The position numbers and the translations under genes are program-made. A DNA stretch of 64,000 nucleotides from an uncultured Clostridium sp. (GTDB lineage: Bacteria > Bacillota > Clostridia > Lachnospirales > Lachnospiraceae), in assembly GCA_947575275.1 (NCBI GenBank), contig CANPMS010000002.1, positions 90,478-154,477 on the forward strand, read 5' to 3'. The notes below the pieces were generated by a model that saw only the letters and a program-made list of their open reading frames with translations, was not told where the DNA came from and ran no database searches. Each line of letters starts with the position of its first letter. Position 1 is the first letter of the stretch. This document shows, piece by piece, positions 23,765 to 32,915 of this stretch.

Positions 23765-25663
23765 TCAGACAATTCGTTTAAATTTCTTTTCCAGTTCATA
23801 TTTACTCATAGAAATGATAGTCGGTCTGCCATGGGGGCAGGTGTAAGGATTCTCCAGCTCCAAGAGACGGTCAATCAGGCTGTCCGCCTCCGCGGCGCTC
23901 AGATGATGATTCCCCTTTACCGCCGCTTTGCAGGACATAGATGCCGCCTTCTCGTAGATAAGCTGTGCTCTGCCCGCCTGTATATCATCTGACAGACCGT
24001 CCAGCATTTCCATCAAAAGCTCCTTCTTTGCAATCGAAAACAAGTTATCTGGAACACCTCGGATCGCATACTCCCTGCCTCCAAAATGCTCAATCTCAAA
24101 CCCAATATCGGTAAACACTCCAAGATACTTTTTCAACATAAGCTCCTCACGGCTGCCTAAAGTCAGGATAATCGGAGGATTGACCTGCTGGCAGGTATAC
24201 TGTCTCGTCTTTAAGGACTCCATTGTCTGCTCATAAAGAACCTTTTCATGAGCAGCATGCTGGTCAATGATATAAAGCTGTTCGTTGAATTCCACCAGCC
24301 AGTAGGTGTCAAAAAGCTGACCAATCAGTTTGTGACGACTGCGCGCCTTCGGCTCTAAAAGTTTTTCCGAAAAAAGCTCCAGCTGTTCATCCGGCATTTT
24401 ACTGCCCACCCCATAGACGTTTGTCTCCTCTTTTAAGGACTGAGGCTGAGGAAGCGAAGTTTCTGCATGATGATATTCCGACTTTGCAGAGGACTTCTGT
24501 TTTGCCGAAGGTGAAGGCAATTCCGGCCGGGGAGTCTCCCCCTCTTGAAGCTGTCTCGTTCTATTTGTCTCAAAAGGCTCGGGAATCGGTATTCTGCGCT
24601 CTTGAATCTGCTTCTTTACCGCTGCTTCCTCCTCACGTCTTTTCTTCTCATCAAGAGAAACCTCAGGGATCAGCTCCCTGCTCTTTAGCGCATCTGCAAG
24701 AGTATCCCGTACCATACAAAATACGGTCTCCCCATCCCGAAATCTCAGCTCCATCTTTGTGGGATGCACGTTCACATCAAGAAATTCAGGCTCGATGGTA
24801 AAGTGAAGCAGGGTAAAAGGATATTTGTGCTGCATCATAAAAGGCTTGTACGCCTCCTCAATAGCCTTATTAATGATGCCGCTCTTGACATATCTGCCAT
24901 TAATAAAATAATTCTCAAAATTCCGGTTGCTTCTGGCAATCACAGGCTTTCCGATAAAGCCGGTGACGGAAACTTCCTCCTTCCGGCACTCCACCGGCAG
25001 CAGGTTCCCTGTAATTTCCCTTCCATATACTGTGTAAATAATATCCTTTAAATTATGATTTCCAGAGGTATGCAGCTTGTTCTGATTATTTTGGATAAAA
25101 CGAATTGAAATTTCCGGATGGGAGAGAGCAATCTTCTCAACCAAATCCGCCACATGGGACCCTTCCGTTGCGGCAGTCTTTAAAAACTTTCTTCGCACGG
25201 GAGTATTAAAAAAAAGATTTCTCACAATAAAGGTGGTGCCATCCGGCGCACCAATCTCCTCAAGCCCCTTTTCCTCCCCGCCCTCAATCTGGTAACGGCT
25301 TCCCGTCAGAGAGCGGGAAGTTTTCGTAATAACTTCAACCTGCGCCACTGCTGCGATGCTTGAGAGCGCCTCACCGCGAAAACCCAAAGAGGATACCGTA
25401 AATAAATCCTCCACCGATTTAATTTTACTAGTGGAATGGCGCAGAAAGGCAAGGGGCAGCTCCTCTTTCGGAATGCCGCATCCATTGTCCGTTACACGGA
25501 TAAAGGCAATTCCGCCATCACGAATTTCCACCGTGATGGCGGTTGCCTTAGCGTCAATAGCATTTTCCAGAAGCTCTTTTACAACAGAGGCGGGGCGTTC
25601 AATCACCTCGCCGGCGGCAATCTTATTAATCGTCCCCTGATCCAACACCTGAATATTTGACAT
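23765..25663 (-). CDS. mutL: DNA mismatch repair protein MutL
   Basis: This 632-residue protein has an N-terminal GHKL ATPase domain (ENAIDAKAT, DNGCGI and GFRGEAL motifs), a transducer domain, a variable linker (about 340-430) and a C-terminal endonuclease domain. The nuclease motif is DQHAAHEKVLYE, with further metal-site residues in SCKAAVK and CPHGRPT near the C-terminus. This marks a nicking MutL of the kind found in bacteria without MutH. It lies between mutS and miaA. Confidence 0.97.
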   Translation of the reverse strand: MSNIQVLDQGTINKIAAGEVIERPASVVKELLENAIDAKATAITVEIRDGGIAFIRVTDNGCGIPKEELPLAFLRHSTSKIKSVEDLFTVSSLGFRGEALSSIAAVAQVEVITKTSRSLTGSRYQIEGGEEKGLEEIGAPDGTTFIVRNLFFNTPVRRKFLKTAATEGSHVADLVEKIALSHPEISIRFIQNNQNKLHTSGNHNLKDIIYTVYGREITGNLLPVECRKEEVSVTGFIGKPVIARSNRNFENYFINGRYVKSGIINKAIEEAYKPFMMQHKYPFTLLHFTIEPEFLDVNVHPTKMELRFRDGETVFCMVRDTLADALKSRELIPEVSLDEKKRREEEAAVKKQIQERRIPIPEPFETNRTRQLQEGETPRPELPSPSAKQKSSAKSEYHHAETSLPQPQSLKEETNVYGVGSKMPDEQLELFSEKLLEPKARSRHKLIGQLFDTYWLVEFNEQLYIIDQHAAHEKVLYEQTMESLKTRQYTCQQVNPPIILTLGSREELMLKKYLGVFTDIGFEIEHFGGREYAIRGVPDNLFSIAKKELLMEMLDGLSDDIQAGRAQLIYEKAASMSCKAAVKGNHHLSAAEADSLIDRLLELENPYTCPHGRPTIISMSKYELEKKFKRIV

Positions 25664-25681
25664 GATGAATTTCCTCTCTCC

Positions 25682-28354
25682 TTATCTATCCTCTGAATCC
25701 CCGCTCCAGCGGTTTTTCAGCTTAGTCTGCAATCGATACAGAGTATTAAGGGCATCAATCGGTGTCATACTTCCTAATTCCATTTCCTTAATCTCATCGA
25801 TAATATCATCCTCCCTCACTGTGTCAAACAGAGTCAGTTGAGTAAGCTCCACATCATCGGGCTTGGGAACCGGCTTATGGCTCGGTACGGCAGCGCCGCT
25901 CTCAGCAATCTCACGGGCTCGCGTAGCAAGATCCGTGGCAATAAGCTGCTGAACCAGCTCCTTTGCCCTGCTGATAACGGAATCAGGCACACCAGCCAGC
26001 TTTGCCACTTGGATACCGTAACTTTTATCGGCTCCGCCCTTTATGATTTTTCTTAAGAATACAATATCATCTCCCTGTTCCTTAACAGCAATACAGTAAT
26101 TATTAACACCGCTCATAATCGCCTCAAGCTCCGTCAGCTCATGGTAGTGGGTGGCAAACAAGGTCTTTGCCCCCAAAAGCTTAGTGCTGCTGACATGCTC
26201 CACCACCGCCCAGGCTATGGAAAGACCGTCGAATGTGCTGGTTCCGCGCCCGATTTCATCCAGAATCAGCAGGCTGTTTTTCGTAGCATTTCGCAGAATA
26301 TTTGCCACCTCTGTCATCTCTACCATAAAGGTACTCTGTCCGCTGGCCAGATCATCTGAGGCGCCTACCCGGGTAAAAATCCTGTCACAAATCCCGATAT
26401 TCGCCTGATCCGCCGGAACAAAGCTGCCAATCTGCGCCATTAGAACAATCAGGGCAGTCTGGCGCATATAGGTGGATTTTCCTGCCATATTCGGTCCGGT
26501 GATAATAGAAATCCTGTTTTTTCCGTTATCCAGACAGGTATCATTTGCCACAAACATATCATTGTGCAGCATTTTTTCCACCACAGGGTGGCGACCGCCT
26601 TTTATCTGGATTACACCCTTCTCGTTAATAGATGGCTTTACATAGTTGCTCTGGGTTGCTACTGTGGACAGGGACACATACACATCCAGGGTCGCAATCG
26701 CGTGGGCAGTTCTTTGAATCCGCACTACCTCAGCAGCAATCGTATCACGGATCTGGCAGAACAATTCATATTCAATGGAGAACAGCTTGTCCTCAGCTCC
26801 CAGAATCAAATCTTCCAGGTTCTTCAGCTCATCGGTGGTGTAGCGCTCCGCGTTGGTCAAGGTCTGTTTCCGAATAAAGTAATCCGGAACCAAGTCCTTA
26901 TAGGAGTTGCTCACCTCAAAATAATACCCGAATACTTTATTAAATTTCACTTTGAGATTTTTAATGCCTGTCTTCTCCCGCTCCCTGGCCTCCAGCTCTG
27001 CCAGCCAGCTTTTCCCCTCAGTCTTCGCGTGGCGGAGGCGATCTGCCTCCTCATTGTATCCCTCTTTTATAATCCCGCCATCACGCACTGCAATGGGAGG
27101 TTCCTCCACAATCGCACGGGCAATCAGCTCATCCAAATCCTCCAGTGAATCCAGCTCTTCCTCCAGCTTTTTCAAATTCTTGCTGGTAAACTCCTGAAGC
27201 AGTTTTTTAATGTGGGGAGCCATGGCAATCGAATTGCGAAAGGCCAGCAAATCTCTGGGATTGGCAGTTTTATAGCTGATGCGTCCAATCAGACGCTCCA
27301 GGTCATAGACAGGATTTAAGTACTCTCCCAGCTCCTCCCGGCTGATATAATTTAAGTTCAGCTCCTCAATCACCTGCTGGCGGTCTAAAATCTCCTGCTG
27401 ATAAATGAGGGGCTGCTCAATCCAGGTACGAAGAAGCCTTGCCCCCATTGCGGTCCTGGTCTTATCAAGCACCCATAACAGGCTTCCCCGCTTCTGTTTT
27501 TCCCGCATGGTCTCCAAAAGCTCCAAATTCCGTCTTGTGGAGGAGTCCAAAACCATATAATTGCCGGTGAAATACGGTACAATGGCAGTCAGATGATTCA
27601 GGGTGCTCTTCTGCGTCTCATACAGATATTGGAGGACAGCGCCCGCCGCAATCATCCCGCAGTCATAATCGCCAATCCCCAGCCCATCCAGATTTCCCAC
27701 CTTAAAATGTCCCTTTAAAATCTGTTGGCAGCTCTCCTCCTGGAAAAATCGGGAATCAAGAGAAGACAATGAAAAATGATAGCGGTCTTTTAATTCCTCC
27801 AGGCTGATGCTGGACATGGAAAACGCGTCGTTGCATATAATTTCCGCAGGTGAAAATCTGTTAATCTCATCATAGAGCGAGCGATCCGTAGCCACCTCTG
27901 TCACCAGAAAACTGCCCGTAGTAATATCTACAACTGACACTCCCATCTTATCTTTCAAATAGACGATTCCCATCAAATAGTTGTTCTTCGTCTCATCCAA
28001 AGCCTGGGCGCTGGTAATGGTTCCCGGCGTCACCACCCGGATTACCTCACGCTTTACCAGACCCTTCCCCTGCTTCTGTCCCTCCATCTGTTCGGCAATC
28101 GCCACCTTATAGCCCTTCTGAACCAGACGGCTTAAGTAGCTGTCCACAGAATGGTAGGGAACGCCGCACATAGGCGCCCGCTCCTTCAGTCCGCACTCCT
28201 TTCCGGTCAATGTGATCTCCAGCTCCTTTGATGCAGTCAGGGCGTCATCAAAGAACATCTCATAGAAATCTCCCAGACGGTAAAATAAAATGCAGTCACT
28301 GTACTGTTTTTTTGTCTCCATGTATTGTGCCATCATCGGTGATAATCCGGCCAC
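25682..28354 (-). CDS. mutS: DNA mismatch repair protein MutS
   Basis: This 890-residue mismatch sensor has an N-terminal mismatch-binding domain with the GDFYEMF motif, connector, lever and clamp domains, and a C-terminal ABC-type ATPase. The Walker A sequence GPNMAGKST lies near residue 620, followed by LDEIGRGTSTFDG (Walker B and signature) and ATHYHELT. GTG at 28354 is chosen because AAGGAG lies 8 bases upstream; the in-frame GTG at 28363 is too close to that site. Its stop lies 18 bases before mutL. Confidence 0.97.
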   Translation of the reverse strand: MAGLSPMMAQYMETKKQYSDCILFYRLGDFYEMFFDDALTASKELEITLTGKECGLKERAPMCGVPYHSVDSYLSRLVQKGYKVAIAEQMEGQKQGKGLVKREVIRVVTPGTITSAQALDETKNNYLMGIVYLKDKMGVSVVDITTGSFLVTEVATDRSLYDEINRFSPAEIICNDAFSMSSISLEELKDRYHFSLSSLDSRFFQEESCQQILKGHFKVGNLDGLGIGDYDCGMIAAGAVLQYLYETQKSTLNHLTAIVPYFTGNYMVLDSSTRRNLELLETMREKQKRGSLLWVLDKTRTAMGARLLRTWIEQPLIYQQEILDRQQVIEELNLNYISREELGEYLNPVYDLERLIGRISYKTANPRDLLAFRNSIAMAPHIKKLLQEFTSKNLKKLEEELDSLEDLDELIARAIVEEPPIAVRDGGIIKEGYNEEADRLRHAKTEGKSWLAELEAREREKTGIKNLKVKFNKVFGYYFEVSNSYKDLVPDYFIRKQTLTNAERYTTDELKNLEDLILGAEDKLFSIEYELFCQIRDTIAAEVVRIQRTAHAIATLDVYVSLSTVATQSNYVKPSINEKGVIQIKGGRHPVVEKMLHNDMFVANDTCLDNGKNRISIITGPNMAGKSTYMRQTALIVLMAQIGSFVPADQANIGICDRIFTRVGASDDLASGQSTFMVEMTEVANILRNATKNSLLILDEIGRGTSTFDGLSIAWAVVEHVSSTKLLGAKTLFATHYHELTELEAIMSGVNNYCIAVKEQGDDIVFLRKIIKGGADKSYGIQVAKLAGVPDSVISRAKELVQQLIATDLATRAREIAESGAAVPSHKPVPKPDDVELTQLTLFDTVREDDIIDEIKEMELGSMTPIDALNTLYRLQTKLKNRWSGDSEDR

Positions 28355-28366
28355 GTCTATCACTCC

Positions 28367-29830
28367 TTATCCTATCGTATCCACCTTGTCGGGACAGGCA
28401 GTTTTTCCCATATAGTAAAATCCCTTTGCCTCTTCCAGATACACATCCACCAGCTTTCCAATCAACGACGCATCACCGGGAAAATGAACCATCGTATTAT
28501 TTTCAAGCCGTCCGCTCACATCTCCTTCCTGATGGTCGTTCAGACACTCCACCAGCACCTTCTGCACAGTCCCGGCATCCCGTGTGCAGACCTGACCTGC
28601 AATATTTTGCACTTCCTTTAACAGCCGGTCAAACCGCTCTTTCACCACTGCCTCGGAAAGCTGCTCCATCTCAGCGGCGGGTGTTCCTGTACGCTTGGAG
28701 TAGATAAAGGTGAATGCACTGTCATAGCGCACCTTTCTTACCACCTCTATGGTTTCCTGGAAATCTTCCTCCGTCTCTCCAGGAAAACCTACAATAATAT
28801 CTGTGGTCAGCCCAATATCAGGAATCCGGTTTCGCAGCTTATCCACCAGCGTCAGATAATCTTCTTTTGTGTAACACCGGTTCATCATTCTAAGAACACG
28901 ACTGCTGCCTGACTGCAGAGGAAGATGCAGATGGCGGCATACCTTTTCGCAGGATGCCATAACTTCAATCAGTTCGTCAGACAAATCCTTCGGGTGAGAC
29001 GTCATAAAACGGATTCGCTCAATACCCTCAATCTCATTTACCTGCTTAAGAAGCTGTGCAAAGGTAATCGGGCGCTCCAGATTTTTTCCGTAGGAATTTA
29101 CATTCTGCCCCAGAAGCATCACCTCCACCACACCGTCTGCAGCAAGACGCCGAATTTCCCCAAGAATATCCTCCGGCTTGCGGCTGCGCTCCCGCCCGCG
29201 CACATAAGGAACAATACAATAACTGCACAAGTTATTGCATCCAAACATAATATTAACCCCGGATTTAAAGGGGTACTTGCGCTCCACAGGAAGATCCTCC
29301 ACAATTTCCCTGGCGCTCTCCCACACATCGATCACCATACCGCTCCCGGTCATACGAATGTAAAGCAGCTCAGCCAGCTTAAAGATATTGTGCGTTCCAA
29401 ATACAATGTCCACAAAAGGATAGCTTTTACGAATACGCTGAACCACCTCTTTCTCCTGCATCATACATCCACAGAGGGAAATTATCATATCAGAATTTTT
29501 CTTCTTCAGGCTCTTGAGACGCCCAAGATGCCCGTACACTTTCTGATTGGCGTTATCACGGACGGTACATGTATTATAGAGGACAAAGTCCGCCTCCTCC
29601 GAATCCGTCTCCACAAAACCAATCTGCTCCAAAATGCCCAGAAGCTTTTCCGAGTCCCTGGCATTCATCTGACACCCGAAGGTGTGAATCATACAGGTAA
29701 GCGGCCTGCCTTTTTCTGCAGAACGCTGCGCTGCCAGCTTTTTCATCTGTTCCATAAAGTATATCTGCCTTTCCGGCTCCCGCTCTGGTATCAATCCGGC
29801 AAGGCAGTATTCTATGTTTTGATCCATCAT
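28367..29830 (-). CDS. miaB: tRNA-2-methylthio-N6-dimethylallyladenosine synthase
   Basis: This 487-residue radical-SAM methylthiotransferase modifies A37 of tRNA after MiaA. The N-terminal UPF0004 domain supplies three cysteines (TFGCQMN, SLCGCM and NTCTVRD regions), and the radical-SAM domain has FGCNNLCSYC. A C-terminal TRAM domain (about 410-475) binds RNA. It heads the operon with mutS, mutL, miaA and ynbB. Two adjacent ATGs follow AGGAG, and the second has better spacing. Confidence 0.96.
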   Translation of the reverse strand: MMDQNIEYCLAGLIPEREPERQIYFMEQMKKLAAQRSAEKGRPLTCMIHTFGCQMNARDSEKLLGILEQIGFVETDSEEADFVLYNTCTVRDNANQKVYGHLGRLKSLKKKNSDMIISLCGCMMQEKEVVQRIRKSYPFVDIVFGTHNIFKLAELLYIRMTGSGMVIDVWESAREIVEDLPVERKYPFKSGVNIMFGCNNLCSYCIVPYVRGRERSRKPEDILGEIRRLAADGVVEVMLLGQNVNSYGKNLERPITFAQLLKQVNEIEGIERIRFMTSHPKDLSDELIEVMASCEKVCRHLHLPLQSGSSRVLRMMNRCYTKEDYLTLVDKLRNRIPDIGLTTDIIVGFPGETEEDFQETIEVVRKVRYDSAFTFIYSKRTGTPAAEMEQLSEAVVKERFDRLLKEVQNIAGQVCTRDAGTVQKVLVECLNDHQEGDVSGRLENNTMVHFPGDASLIGKLVDVYLEEAKGFYYMGKTACPDKVDTIG

Positions 29831-29875
29831 TTATCTCCTAAATTTCCAGTTATTTCTACAAATGCCGACTTAACC

Positions 29876-29904
29876 ATTATAAACAGAAAAAAGTTAAAAA
29901 TCAA
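29876..29904 (-). promoter_or_regulatory. Promoter of the miaB-mutS-mutL-miaA operon
   Basis: On the minus strand TTGATT (29899-29904), 17 bases, then TATAAT (29876-29881), about 45 bases before the miaB start. Confidence 0.8.
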
Positions 29905-29918
29905 CAAAAATCCAAATG

Positions 29919-31793
29919 CTACTGGCGTACCTGACCGCTTCCGTAGATGATATATTTTGTAGTAGTCAAAGCCTCCAGACCCATCGGGCCCCTGGCGTGA
30001 AGCTTCTGGGTACTAATGCCGATTTCTGCGCCGAAACCAAACTCGTTTCCGTCCGTAAATCTGGTAGAAGCATTTACATACACCGCTGCTGCATCAATTT
30101 TATCCAGAAACTTCTGGGCATGGTCATAGTTACGGGTGATAATTGCCTCGGAATGACCAGTATTGTAACGATTAATATGTTGGATTGCCTCATCCAAAGA
30201 GTCCACAATTTTTAAGGACAGAATATAATCCAAATACTCCGCTCCCCAGTCCTCCTCCGATGCCAGAGAAAACTCCGGCACTGCCAAACAGGCCCTCTGA
30301 TCGGCACGAACCTCTACCTTCTTCTCCTTTAGGCGCTCCCAGAGAACCGGAAGGAAGCGATCTGCAATATCTTTGTGAACAACCAGGGATTCGCAGGCAT
30401 TGCAAACCCCAATCCGCTGGGTTTTCGCATTCAAAATAATACCAAGCGCCATGTCAAAGTCTGCCGACTCGTCCACATAAATGTGACAATTTCCGGTTCC
30501 TGTCTCAATAACCGGTATGGTACTATTCTCCACCACAGTGCGGATTAATCCGGCCCCGCCCCGTGGAATCAAAACATCCACATACCGGCTCAGACGCATA
30601 AATTCCCGGGTGGTCTCCCTGTCTGTGTCGGTGATAAGCTGAAGCGCATCCTCATTGATTCCTGCATCAGCCAGCCCTTTCTTAAGCCACCGGACAATCG
30701 AGCAATTTGAATCTATTGCATCACTTCCCCCCTTTAAAATAACAGCATTTCCAGTCTTAAAGCACAGACCAAAGGCATCTGCCGTTACGTTTGGCCGCGC
30801 CTCATAGATGATACCTGCCACACCAAGAGGAACACGCTTTTTCCCAATTAAAAGACCATTGGGACGCAGTTTCATAGATAGAACCTCACCCACAGGATCT
30901 TCTAACGCCGCCACCTCCAACAGTCCGTCAGCCATAGATTTTATTCGTTGGGGCGTCAGCCTCAAACGATCCAAAAGCGCCTGACTCATACCATTTTTCT
31001 CCGCGCGGGAAAGATCCCTGACATTGGCGGCAAGAATATCGCTCTCACCATCCAAAAGCGCCTGAGCTGCTTTTTTTAATCCCTCATTCTTTTTCGTCAC
31101 TCCAAGACTGCTCAAACATACTGCCGCCTCTTTGGCCCGTCTGCCAAGCTCTTCTAAAACCATTTCTATCCACCTAGTCCTTTCCGTTGCGCAGTTTTTA
31201 GTAACTATCATCTCATCACCAGTTACAATCAGATCAACAGGGCAGTCGTGCGCTTCAAGGGGAAGCTGCTCCACAACCTGGAACGGGTATGCGGCTGCAA
31301 TCTTAAGATGGCTCGGGTTAGCTTCAAAAAAACGATCATAAAATCCTCCCCCATATCCCAGGCGCCCTCCGGCTCGGGTAAATGCCGTCCCGGGCACAAT
31401 TACCGCAGCATCCGGAATATCTATCTGGGCACAGCCCGGTTTTGGCTCTAAAATCCCCCGGCTTCCTTTCTCCAAATCAGCCTTACCTTCTACTTGATAG
31501 AACCGAATCTCACCATTCAAAATGCGGGGCGCAGCCACAAGAAAGCCCCTAAGCCAGAGTTCTTCCATGAAAGCGTATGTATCTACCTCGCCGCCGAAAG
31601 AAGCATAAACAAAGACTGCCGGTGCACTTGCCTTTCTTCTCTCACGGCGCCAGAACTCAACAAGAGAAAGAAGCTGGAATCGAATTGCCTGATCCATTCT
31701 ATGCTTCTCCGGTTGTGAAAGCCCCACACGGCGGGCTTTCATCTGTCTGCGGATTTCATGTTTTCCCTCCTGCTGCTCCTTAAACTCTTTCAT
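29919..31793 (-). CDS. proA: In-frame fusion: 5-formyltetrahydrofolate cyclo-ligase + ProA (glutamate-5-semialdehyde dehydrogenase)
   Basis: A single 624-codon frame contains two complete enzymes. Residues 1 to about 205 are 5-formyl-THF cyclo-ligase, with its [14 protein letters not shown] motif, which returns 5-formyl-THF to the folate pool. Residues 211-624 are gamma-glutamyl phosphate reductase, with [13 protein letters not shown] around the catalytic cysteine and an expected length of 414 residues. No stop separates them. Met211 (base 31163) lies 6 bases after AGGTGG, so ProA may also be made alone. ProB is encoded 2 genes upstream, so the ProA part completes proline synthesis to glutamate semialdehyde. 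Whether the protein is fused in the cell is unknown. Confidence 0.88.
   Translation of the reverse strand: MKEFKEQQEGKHEIRRQMKARRVGLSQPEKHRMDQAIRFQLLSLVEFWRRERRKASAPAVFVYASFGGEVDTYAFMEELWLRGFLVAAPRILNGEIRFYQVEGKADLEKGSRGILEPKPGCAQIDIPDAAVIVPGTAFTRAGGRLGYGGGFYDRFFEANPSHLKIAAAYPFQVVEQLPLEAHDCPVDLIVTGDEMIVTKNCATERTRWIEMVLEELGRRAKEAAVCLSSLGVTKKNEGLKKAAQALLDGESDILAANVRDLSRAEKNGMSQALLDRLRLTPQRIKSMADGLLEVAALEDPVGEVLSMKLRPNGLLIGKKRVPLGVAGIIYEARPNVTADAFGLCFKTGNAVILKGGSDAIDSNCSIVRWLKKGLADAGINEDALQLITDTDRETTREFMRLSRYVDVLIPRGGAGLIRTVVENSTIPVIETGTGNCHIYVDESADFDMALGIILNAKTQRIGVCNACESLVVHKDIADRFLPVLWERLKEKKVEVRADQRACLAVPEFSLASEEDWGAEYLDYILSLKIVDSLDEAIQHINRYNTGHSEAIITRNYDHAQKFLDKIDAAAVYVNASTRFTDGNEFGFGAEIGISTQKLHARGPMGLEALTTTKYIIYGSGQVRQ
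31170..31175 (-). promoter_or_regulatory. Internal ribosome binding site for a free ProA
   Basis: AGGTGG on the minus strand lies 6 bases before the in-frame ATG at 31163. Translation from here would give a 414-residue ProA of normal family length. Confidence 0.5.
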
Positions 31794-31794
31794 G

Positions 31795-32022
31795 CTATGA
31801 CTGTTCCTCTTTGATTTTACCGAATTTCTCTCCTAAATCCGTAATACTCCCATCCTTCTCACGTATGGAAATATGATTTAAATTTGCACGCATATTGGTG
31901 CGGATTGCTGCAATATATTCCTTTCGCAGCGCTGCCTGCTCCTCCTTTTCCTCCTCGGTAAGCCCCACTGACTGAGATTTGTGATACAGGGCGTTGATCC
32001 GGTCAATTTTACTCTGCTCCAT
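31795..32022 (-). CDS. DUF896 (YnzC/UPF0291) small protein
   Basis: This 75-residue helical protein matches the DUF896 family, with the typical [12 protein letters not shown] and [17 protein letters not shown] stretches. In Bacillus subtilis the family member YnzC lies in the LexA-controlled yneA operon. Here it is far from lexA, between proB and the proA fusion. Its function is unknown. AGGAGGAG precedes the ATG. Confidence 0.88.
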   Translation of the reverse strand: MEQSKIDRINALYHKSQSVGLTEEEKEEQAALRKEYIAAIRTNMRANLNHISIREKDGSITDLGEKFGKIKEEQS

Positions 32023-32032
32023 CCTGCTCCTC

Positions 32033-32878
32033 CTAATATTTGGTATTAATATAATCCATCAAATCAAAATTGCGATTTACATGTGCCAGAAACAGCGTAC
32101 CCTTTTCCTCCCCTGCAATCAGTTCATGGATAATCTGTACATCCTCCCCATTGGCAATAATCATGTCGGAACCGCTGTCCGTGGCAATCTGTGCGGCAGC
32201 CAGCTTCGCCGCCATGCCTCCGGTTCCAAAATCCGTTCCTGTGTCCTTCCCCATAGAGAGAAGTTCCGGCGTAATTTCCCGCACAAGGCTGATAAACTTG
32301 GCGCCAGAAGCCTTCCTGGGGTCATCCGTGTACAGCCCGTCAATGTCCGAGAGCAGAATCAGCAGATCCGCCCCAATAAGAGCCGCTACAATTGCAGAAA
32401 GCCGGTCATTATCACCAAACTGGATTTCATGGGTCGATATGGTATCGTTCTCATTGACCACAGGTACCGCGCCTAAACTCAAAAGTTCTTCAAAGGTATT
32501 CTGTGCATTATAGCGGGACGAATCGTTTGTCATAGTATCCTTGGTGAGGAGAATCTGTGCCGCCACACAGTTGTATTCCGCAAAGAGCTTCTGATATACC
32601 ATCATCAGACGCGCCTGTCCCACTGCTGCATAAGCCTGTTTCTCAGAGATGGTATCCGGGCGTTTCTGCCCGCCTAACGCCTGTCTGCCGGCGGCAATCG
32701 CTCCGGAGGACACAAGAACAACATCTCTGCCCTTTCCCTTTAAATCACAGATAATCCGTGCCAGTCGCTCAATCTTTAAAAGATTCAAATCTCCTGTCTC
32801 CGGGTGAGTAAGGGACGAGGAGCCAATTTTAATTACAATTCTCTTTTTTTCTTTTAATGTGCTTCTCTCTTCTGTCAA
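32033..32878 (-). CDS. proB: Glutamate 5-kinase (short form, no PUA domain)
   Basis: This 281-residue amino-acid kinase phosphorylates glutamate in the first step of proline synthesis. Family motifs are VIKIGSSSL, the GAIAAGRQALG region, NENDTIS, and the FGDNDRLSA and FGTGGMAAKL segments. The usual C-terminal PUA domain is absent; this short form is common in Clostridia and is not a truncation. The start is TTG at 32878, with GGGAGG 8 bases upstream. The partner ProA lies two genes downstream. Confidence 0.92.
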   Translation of the reverse strand: MTEERSTLKEKKRIVIKIGSSSLTHPETGDLNLLKIERLARIICDLKGKGRDVVLVSSGAIAAGRQALGGQKRPDTISEKQAYAAVGQARLMMVYQKLFAEYNCVAAQILLTKDTMTNDSSRYNAQNTFEELLSLGAVPVVNENDTISTHEIQFGDNDRLSAIVAALIGADLLILLSDIDGLYTDDPRKASGAKFISLVREITPELLSMGKDTGTDFGTGGMAAKLAAAQIATDSGSDMIIANGEDVQIIHELIAGEEKGTLFLAHVNRNFDLMDYINTKY

Positions 32879-32915
32879 TCGTATAACCTCCCGGACATTC
32901 TCATTTATCCCTTTT

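Noticed and set aside
28925..29950. A 341-codon open frame antisense to miaB
   Set aside because: It lies opposite a fully conserved radical-SAM gene, has no recognisable domain and no convincing Shine-Dalgarno; it reflects codon bias of the real gene.
32033..32878. ProB as a truncated gene lacking its PUA domain
   Set aside because: Short ProB proteins without PUA are common in Clostridia, and the frame ends normally with a gene right after it.
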